Shown here piece by piece: positions 8,421 through 14,081 of a DNA stretch of 14,081 bases. The notes below the pieces were generated by a model. It was not told where the DNA came from. It made no database searches and worked only from the letters and a program-made list of their open reading frames with translations. The stretch's first letter is position 1. The number at the start of each line of letters is the position of its first letter. The position numbers were made by a program, and so were the translations under genes. Origin of the DNA: Euperipatoides rowelli (lineage: Eukaryota; Onychophora; Udeonychophora; Euonychophora; Peripatopsidae); the NCBI GenBank assembly GCA_003024985.2, contig PXIH01S0014681.1; one strand, given 5' to 3'.

Positions 8421-8715
8421 ATTGGCGACAAGAATTCATTCATTATTTTTTTTAAAAAAAAAATATTGTGATGGAAAGCTGTAGATTAAGAAGTTTTGAT
8501 TCATCACGAATGAACTGGAGTCAATATACACAGCATCTCAGATGTTTCTTTATGCCAAAAAAGTAGCAGAAGAGTTAAAGTTACCTACAGTATTAACTGT
8601 AATAGGTGATTCGTCTTTCAACTTGTTGGCTATATTCCACTTTACGGTTTCCCCCAAGATGGCCACCAAGTCCAAACATAAATTATCGATAATTGAATGC
8701 TCTGTTAATTTTTAG
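8421..8715 (+). mobile_element. Ty3/Gypsy-like retrotransposon remnant: PBS-like site and gag start
   Basis: ATTGGCGACAAG at 8421-8432 resembles the leader just inside the 5' LTR of many animal Gypsy elements (TTGGCGACGAGG type). From 8471 a 31-codon frame includes SFDSSRMNWSQYTQHLRCFF and stops at 8564; a second frame from 8566 to 8715 gives LPTVLTVIGDSSFNLLAIF and VSPKMA. Together these resemble the N-terminal gag pattern of such elements: a tryptophan/tyrosine-rich W-x-x-Y-x-x-x-L-x-x-FF block, then L-L/T-V-I-G-x-x-x-x-x-L-L, then a 'SPK' region. The two blocks are in different frames, separated by a stop, so the copy is dead. Nothing recognisable as capsid, protease or polymerase follows. 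The LTR itself is not delimited. Confidence 0.5.
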
Positions 8716-9479
8716 AGTATGCATGACAATTCAATGATATGTTTATTTTTAGAGCATGTGTAATTTACTTTTATTTTTTAAATGGCAGCTTTGCCAACTT
8801 TGTTATTGGTTAGTGTATATTTTTATTACTTTACATTAATGTATTGGGTTAGTAACTTAGTATAGTATTAAGTTTTAAATATTGTTTAATATACTTGTGT
8901 TTTATTTCTTTTAATGTATTTTATATTTTTACATAGTGTTGCTTTAGTTTTAACTTTAAAAATATACAAAAAGGTGTAGGCTACTCTTGTCTTGGTTCTA
9001 CTAGGGTTGTGGAATAGTGGATTTCACACATAGTTTGAGCTAGGGTTCATGGTAAGGGTTAAGGTTAGCACTGTAATGAAATATTAAAACTGTCAAAAAG
9101 AGTTTATTGCACCTTTTGATTACTCAATGGTTAATACTGGCATGCCCACACAAATTTTGAAAATGTCACCATATCACTAAATAGTGCACTAAAGTCTGGA
9201 GTAGAAAATTATGGAGAAAAAAATTTGAAGACATTTTAATTGAATTAAAAAAAAAAAATCACAATTTTAATATCCAATCTAGTCACAATAATTTATAATA
9301 ATTTGCTTCATAAAATATGAATCATTTTCATTTAATATGTGTGTAAGTAATTACTATAAAAACAATACCTAAGAAAACAATAGACATTAAAAATATTTTC
9401 ACATTTTGTTAAAAAATGTTTTATTTAAATTATATTTGTATTATTTTTTTCAATATTTTTAAATATTTAAAATGACAGC
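8716..9479. other. AT-rich DNA without a recognisable gene
   Basis: No gene seen. At 9041-9068 there is a degenerate run of TAGGGTT, TAAGGGTTAAGG and GGTTAG words, loosely telomere-like (TTAGGG) but too short and imperfect to call an interstitial telomeric repeat. Confidence 0.5.
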
Positions 9480-9605
9480 CTATTGCATGATGCGCTCCTT
9501 TGCGATGCTTACCTTGTCACTGGAAATATATTCAGCTGACCAGTGACCAATGGCATACCAAGGAGAGAGGGCAGCAGGTGGTTCACCCCAGGTACCAGGA
9601 TGCAT
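9480..9605 (-). other. Possible small first exon or uncharacterised conserved island (41-codon frame)
   Basis: On the minus strand an ATG at 9605-9603 opens a 41-codon frame that begins MHPGTWGEPPAALSPWYAIG and ends at TAG (9482-9480). Its composition, rich in tryptophan, proline, glycine and alanine, is unlike the surrounding AT-rich DNA. Thirty-one codons in, an AAG is followed by GTAAGC (9512-9507), a good splice-donor match. That makes a coding first exon ending at 9513 plausible. No acceptor or second exon could be identified, and I do not recognise the peptide. A fragment of an unknown repeat is an equally open explanation. Confidence 0.25.
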
Positions 9606-9851
9606 GGGATGTATGTTTATATTTGTATATTTATTGAAAGTTTAAACACTAGTTGAGGTTAAGGTTATGAATCACGATATTTAGCAGCAGAATGGAGAAC
9701 TTTCACTCTGTCATCAACTAATTTGTCAGCACTGTCACCATGTTGTTGGAATCAATGTGATGTAGTGCTCTATGCTGGCTGTAGTTTCAAATAGCTTGTA
9801 GATTATGAATTATGTAACTACTGTGTTAGTAACACTTCTGTAGTTTTACAT

Positions 9852-9872
9852 TGACCCCTGACCCCTGTTTAC
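9852..9872. promoter_or_regulatory. DR1 nuclear-receptor motif next to a forkhead motif
   Basis: TGACCCCTGACCC (9852-9864) is, on the minus strand, GGGTCA-G-GGGTCA: two direct half-sites one base apart, the DR1 layout bound by RXR/HNF4-type receptors. TGTTTAC (9866-9872), a standard forkhead core, follows at once. The pair lies about 250 bases upstream of the minus-strand ATG at 9605. Short motifs arise by chance, so this is suggestive only. Confidence 0.3.
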
Positions 9873-10549
9873 CTGTCATCAGTAAGAATCACATATTATT
9901 TTTGTAATTTATTGTTAATTGTCAATGGAAAAAGCTAACATTCTTATGGGTTTATTTATTAAAAGCTACAACCTTTATAAGAATTCATTACTTATTCATT
10001 TTATATTAATAATAAGACATCAAACATAATTAATTTCTAGATGCTTATTAATGTAAAAATTGTATTGACTTTAACATTGTTATTAAAGATGAAAACCATG
10101 ACCAGCAAAAACTACTTCCAAGTTTTATTGATTTGCTTGCAATGTTTTTAATCCAATGGTGGAAGTGGGGGTAACAAAATTGTGGCCTGTTCTGGACACC
10201 AAATGATTTACATTGGCAATGACCACACAAAAAAATTCTAAAATTAAAGGATCACTGAATTTATGTATTTCAAGATCTATGATATTTTAAAATGTATTGT
10301 TCAAACTAAAAAGTAAAAATGATAAACAGGAATTATGACGAAAAGGATTTCTTAAATTATAATAATTTGAGAAGAAAATTTGTCTTTCATAAGAGCATTT
10401 TTTTTAATATGTTTTATTGTGCATTTACTATGTCGATCATCTCTAATGATTTCCTTACTTTAGCTGCAGTTGTTAAAAAATTATGTGAAAATCTAATAAA
10501 TATTTGAATCTAGTAAACGAAGAATACTCTAAAGAATAATAGATTAAAT
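9873..10549. other. AT-rich DNA without a recognisable gene
   Basis: Frames at 10048-10230 (minus) and 10319-10507 (plus) lack family resemblance and look like chance. The 10090-10230 stretch is somewhat more complex (GTGGAAGTGGGGG, GGCCTGTTCTGGACACC) but I cannot assign it. Confidence 0.5.
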
Positions 10550-10582
10550 TACAGGATTTCATTTCTTCAATGAATTCCTGTA
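10550..10582. repeat. Short hairpin, 14-bp stem, 5-base loop
   Basis: TACAGGATTTCATT (10550-10563) and AATGAATTCCTGTA (10569-10582) are inverted repeats with one mismatch around TCTTC. No T-run or gene beside it suggests a terminator; function unknown. Confidence 0.6.
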
Positions 10583-11312
10583 TAAATTAAAAGTAATTGA
10601 ATTCTAGAATCTTGACTAAGTATTCAATGTCATGCAATAAATTTGAACTTTGGTGGGAATACGATTAGTAAAAACAAGAATATAAATTAAACTATGAACA
10701 TTGACAAATGTTCAGCAACAAATTGTAAGAAAAGTGTAGATTTTCTTTTAAATTGAAAAAAAAAAATAATGTTAATATAAGTCTTAATAATCAAATTATC
10801 ATTTTAAATTACCAATTTCAAACTATTCATATAATTATTTTAATTTATTAAAGTAAGTTATATTAAGTACGAAAATATTTTAATTATTTATGTAAAGGTT
10901 CATTTATACTTGGAGCAGGTCTCCAATCCGTTTTAATCTGTCTCGTAAACAGAGTTGTATACGTAAATAAGTCCATACGTTTCTGAATTGTTGTCTGTAA
11001 TCAATGAAATTGCTCTAAACAATAGCCAATCGTTTCCATTTTCTTATCTCCAAATGTTGTTATGGTTTTTAGTTTTACATATCAAAATAAACATCTACTA
11101 TTGTACAAAATATTTTAGTTTTACTTTATTTAAAAACCTTTATTTTAAATGGAAAACTTAAAATAGTTTCTTTTAATTATACTACATTTTTATAATGTGG
11201 ATTTCAAATAATGTTACTACTAAGCGTATAATATAAAGATTATTGTTAAAATGTGTATGTATTTTTTTCACATTTCTTTTATTATGAATAAAGCGTTTTA
11301 AAATAAGGAAAT
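10583..11312. other. AT-rich DNA with one isolated MITE-like end
   Basis: No gene seen. GGTTCATTTATACTTGGAGC at 10897-10916 resembles the terminal words of the candidate element that follows (11313-11930), so it may be the end of a related, nested or broken copy. TTGGAG/CTCCAA there makes a tiny inverted repeat. Confidence 0.45.
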
Positions 11313-11930
11313 GCTTATTCCTACTTGGTGCTCATGCGTAGAATCGTACACATTGTAGATTATTGTATTTAAATTCAAATTTGCTTTTTAAAATTTGAAA
11401 GCGCCATTGATACTAGCAGGTTTTATGTAATCGCCTACATATCTTTAATTTAAAGATCTCCATTCTATAATTTCAGTTTATATTCAGTTAGCATTGGGGA
11501 AATACAATAATTATATACCACACATACATACTTAACTCTACACCCGTAGGAATAAAGCCGGGAAAAATCCATTTTCAACTATGCTGTTTTTTTTTAATAA
11601 TCATCTTATAATAACTATTAAATTAATTGAATCAGTTGGAAAATAATATCAAAACAATTATTGAACTACAATGTTACAAACTAAATCAATTGGGACAAAA
11701 ACAACAGCATGCCTACTCTACTTAGAAAACCTAAGATATGATTGGTTCAATGGATAACAAAACAGAAAACAAACGGATAGCTCTGCATAAAAGTTAGATT
11801 TTTTTCAATAATTACAGACAATGACGGATGGTTATCTATTTTTAGTAGCGCATGCCTGACTTCCCCAGTATGCATGATGTTATGCAAAGCTATACATTAT
11901 TACGCAACGTATGTAGAAATATAAATGAGC
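11313..11930. mobile_element. Candidate 618-bp MITE-like element
   Basis: The left end, GCTTATTCCTACTTGGTGCT then CATGCGTA, and the reverse complement of the right end, GCTCATTTATATTTCTACAT then ACGTTGCGTA, are similar over about 28-30 bases allowing a 2-base gap. Terminal words of the form 'GCTCATTTATACTT... GCGTA' are familiar from animal MITEs. I found no clear target-site duplication (left flank GGAAAT, right flank ATAATGG) and no transposase, so the superfamily is open and the element might be a chance pairing of two decayed ends. Confidence 0.35.
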
Positions 11931-12401
11931 ATAATGGAAGGACAACAATTTATCTTTCACATAACCCCCACATCTAGTATTGTATAAAATATGAGGTGTA
12001 TTCAGATCAGAAGGTTATGATTCGTGGAGACCATGAAATAGGACTTGACCGTCTTGGTTCCTCACTAACACCAGGTCTTCCTAATATTATTTTTATACAC
12101 ATTGATAGCCTGAGTAAATTTATGATCTACAAATTTTTAACTAGCAAAAGAGGCGACCCAGGAGCCACAAATAAGTTTTAAAAATGAATTTTGGAGTAAT
12201 TGGATATTCAGAGTTTGCTATTCATTTGGCCAGTAAACTTTGGAACTGCTTTTACCATAAATTTTCAAAATTCATCCCCATGGTAGGAAAGGTTATAGGA
12301 TCCCAAAATAGCATCAGTCGGATCTGTTTTAGCAAGGCTTTAAATTAAACATCATTACAATAGGATGAATGGTTGAGGAGTAGCAAACCTTGCTAATAAG
12401 T
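11931..12401. other. Region without an assignable gene
   Basis: A TATA-like GTATAAAATA sits near 11982, just before a 61-codon frame (11996-12181) starting MYSDQKVMIRGDHEIGLDRL. It is less AT-biased than its neighbours but matches no family I know, and the ATG context is ordinary. I do not call it a gene. Confidence 0.4.
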
Positions 12402-12906
12402 TGTAAACCGGAGCCTCAATGTGAGTCATTTTGTCATTGAGTCATTGGTAACTAAAGCATATTTTTTGTTATTTTGAATTATTATTTCATCATTGATGAT
12501 TCATTTGATAGCTTAATGCATAAATTTAACAAAAAAAAAAAAAAGAAAGAAAACCCCTAGTGTTATAATTTTAATTTATTTTATAAAATTTGTGCCAGGT
12601 GTCACTTTGCACAGATTTTATTAAAATCAACTTTTATTTTGCGAAGATTAGTAACAAATAAACATAAGTAGAATGTTTATTTAGATAATTTTTTAATAGT
12701 AATAAAAATGACTGGAAAAGTTAAGCCGTCAACTTGTTTTTACTGTACTGTTTTTATGTACAGTAAAAACAAAAACATAATTAGGAACCTATCTCTTACA
12801 TTTCAATGTATTCCTATGGAAATTTAATACTCAATCTGAGTTGTTTCAATTTTAGTCGCATATTTTAAGAACCATACTACAACTCAAAACAAGACTCCGG
12901 TTTACA
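12402..12906. mobile_element. Candidate 505-bp non-autonomous element with short TIRs
   Basis: TGTAAACCGGAGCC (12402-12415) and GACTCCGGTTTACA (12893-12906) are inverted repeats with 13 of 14 matching, GC-rich against an AT-rich background; weaker matching (TGAGT) continues inward to about 25 bp. The interior contains an A14 tract near 12531, repeated GTCATT words at 12424-12447, and a perfect 15-bp hairpin at 12734-12772. No target duplication is obvious. Confidence 0.4.
12734..12772. repeat. Perfect 15-bp inverted repeat, 9-base loop
   Basis: TTGTTTTTACTGTAC (12734-12748) and GTACAGTAAAAACAA (12758-12772) are exact reverse complements around TGTTTTTAT. Neither strand shows a terminator context or a conserved RNA family that I recognise. 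Confidence 0.8.
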
Positions 12907-13248
12907 TAGGCCTGCATTTCTACTCCTTTATTATATAGATTCTTATGCTGTTGCCATTGTCATTTATATTCATTCCATTATTTCTTTCTTTGTTAGTATA
13001 TATTTCTAAAAACAAAATTCCCTTGATATAAAAAAAATAATCCCCCCCAAAAAAAAGAAGAAAAAAAAGGGGTTATTTAAAAATTTAATTAATAAGTTAA
13101 TCAGTTAACTCCTTTAATTGAAAATGATCATGTTTTCTTTATCCACATGGGGAAGCTACAGTAATTTTAATAGATTAGTGACATTACATTAGATTTGAAA
13201 AATATCAGTTTGGTTGATACATCATTTATTGTAAGAAGCTTCAACATA
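12907..13248. other. Low-complexity DNA without a gene
   Basis: The notable part is 13028-13072, an A-rich tract carrying a run of seven C and a run of four G, a simple low-complexity stretch. Nothing else is supportable. Confidence 0.5.
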
Positions 13249-13602
13249 GTGCTGTAGCTAGAGAATTTTATTGGGGAGGGGGGGGAGGAGAACTTTTCCA
13301 TCTCTGACTTCTCAAATTACCAACTTATAACTATTTAACAGCTGGTGTGTGAACAGGTCCCTGCATCTTATCTTCAAATCAATGTTAGTGTATCAAAGTG
13401 TTAAATTTCCCAAGTCATTATTTTAAAAATTCCCATCCAGTACAAAAATCTTTGATCATTTTTCTTCTTTTAATTTACCAGCAATTTTTCCTTCTCCTTC
13501 AGTAGGATTTTGTTCTGCCAACATAAAATTTCCAAACTTTCAAACTTTTAGCCAAAATTGAGCGGGAGGCTCCCCCTTTCCTCCGTACCACCATTACAAC
13601 AC
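13249..13602. mobile_element. Possible 354-bp repeat-derived element with G/C-rich ends
   Basis: GTGCTGTAGCTAG at 13249 is followed by GGGGAGGGGGGGGAGGAG (13274-13291); at the far side GGCTCCCCCTTTCCTCCGTA (13568-13587) leads to ACCACCATTACAAC ending near 13602. The reverse complement of that end, GTGTTGTAATGGTGG, loosely matches the start. Such 'GTAGCTAG...G-run / C-run...CGTACC' ends occur in common animal dispersed repeats. No target duplication is seen. The G-run could also form a two-layer quadruplex. Confidence 0.25.
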
Positions 13603-13990
13603 CCCTTGCTATTTATATACTGTTGTACCTTACACTGCTCAAATTCTATCTCAGCATTAAACCATACCGTTTTTCATAATAGCCTATAGAGCAAATTATT
13701 AGAATTGTTAAATATGTTTAGCAATAAGAAAATATTGTAGATTGCATATGACATGAATAAATAGCGTCAATTCAGTGAAATAAATCAAATTTGAGGCTTA
13801 TACCTTTTCAGCCAATTTAAAGTTTAAGTACTTGTACCTACAGTAAGTACATAATACATTCAAATTTAACATATTTGCATTTCATTATTTTAATTGTGTA
13901 GTAATAATTGTGTATACTAAAATAACTGTGTATAGCCTACTATATAGACAAAACAATATTATAGCATCTTGTCCAATAAAACCTGAACAT
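13603..13990. other. AT-rich DNA without a recognisable gene
   Basis: No gene or repeat beyond short words such as TAGCCTA. Confidence 0.5.
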
Positions 13991-14009
13991 ATTATTATTA
14001 TTATTATTA
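13991..14009. repeat. (ATT)n microsatellite
   Basis: About six uninterrupted ATT units, a simple trinucleotide repeat in non-coding DNA. Confidence 0.9.
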
Positions 14010-14081
14010 ACATACTTTTACAAAGGAAAACAAAACATCAGATCTGCATTAGTGATTAAATATTTAGTCCATCAAAGTATA

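Noticed and set aside
9041-9068. Telomere-like TAGGGTT/GGTTAAGG words
   Set aside because: Too few and too imperfect for an interstitial telomeric repeat.
10048-10230. 60-codon minus-strand frame with cysteine and histidine residues
   Set aside because: No zinc-binding spacing or family match; the surroundings show no splice or promoter signals that I could defend.
11996-12181. 61-codon plus-strand frame after a TATA-like word, with an octamer-like ATGCAAAG near 11882
   Set aside because: I considered a small gene or snRNA-type promoter, but the peptide matches nothing, no snRNA sequence follows, and the octamer lies inside a candidate MITE.
1-14081. tRNA, rRNA or CRISPR features
   Set aside because: I found no B-box-like GGTTCGANTCC with a foldable tRNA, no rRNA core sequence, and no regularly spaced repeat-spacer array.

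Overview
The window is AT-rich, gene-poor DNA from an animal nuclear genome, most likely an invertebrate. Reasons: no bacterial-style packed ORFs, long non-coding AT-rich tracts, microsatellites, several kinds of decayed transposon, the TAGGCCTA-type words scattered through many metazoan genomes, and remnants of a PIN-like/CXC protein family that I know from arthropods, molluscs, cnidarians and other invertebrates. I cannot name the species. I see no intact protein-coding gene, rRNA or tRNA; most ORFs here are chance frames in AT-rich or repeated sequence.

The main object is a 4.2-kb foldback structure at about 2199-6428. Two arms of about 1.7 kb run as inverted repeats around a 42-base loop (3880-3921). 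Each arm carries a broken copy of the same 5'-truncated gene, diverging from the centre, followed by its 3' untranslated region. The gene belongs to an uncharacterised metazoan family with a PIN/FEN1-like nuclease fold segment, an 'FLHALPGCD' motif and a C-terminal Tesmin/TSO1-like (CXC) cysteine cluster. The arms match at roughly 90-94% in the two stretches I counted, plus many indels, so the structure is old. The right arm was later hit by a 778-bp element (5541-6318) with near-matching terminal inverted repeats and a CAGGG target duplication; the left arm preserves the empty site. A transcript through the palindrome would fold into a very long hairpin, a possible natural source of small RNAs against the parental family.

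Left of the foldback lie the end of a probable hAT-like element with GCCGGGTA repeats (1-93), AT-rich DNA, three copies of a 115-133 bp tandem repeat (794-1163), and about 1 kb of plain AT-rich DNA.

Right of it come an essentially exact 94-bp tandem duplication (7075-7284), a hAT-like terminal fragment (7773-7860), a 239-bp tandem duplication (7906-8383), and a Ty3/Gypsy-like primer-binding-site and gag remnant (8421-8715). A more complex stretch at 9480-9872 holds a possible small minus-strand first exon with a splice donor, and a nuclear-receptor DR1 plus forkhead motif pair. The last 3 kb contains three candidate short non-autonomous transposons (11313-11930, 12402-12906, 13249-13602), small hairpins and an ATT microsatellite. 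No operon or pathway connects these parts; the window is best read as a repeat graveyard with one unusual structured locus.
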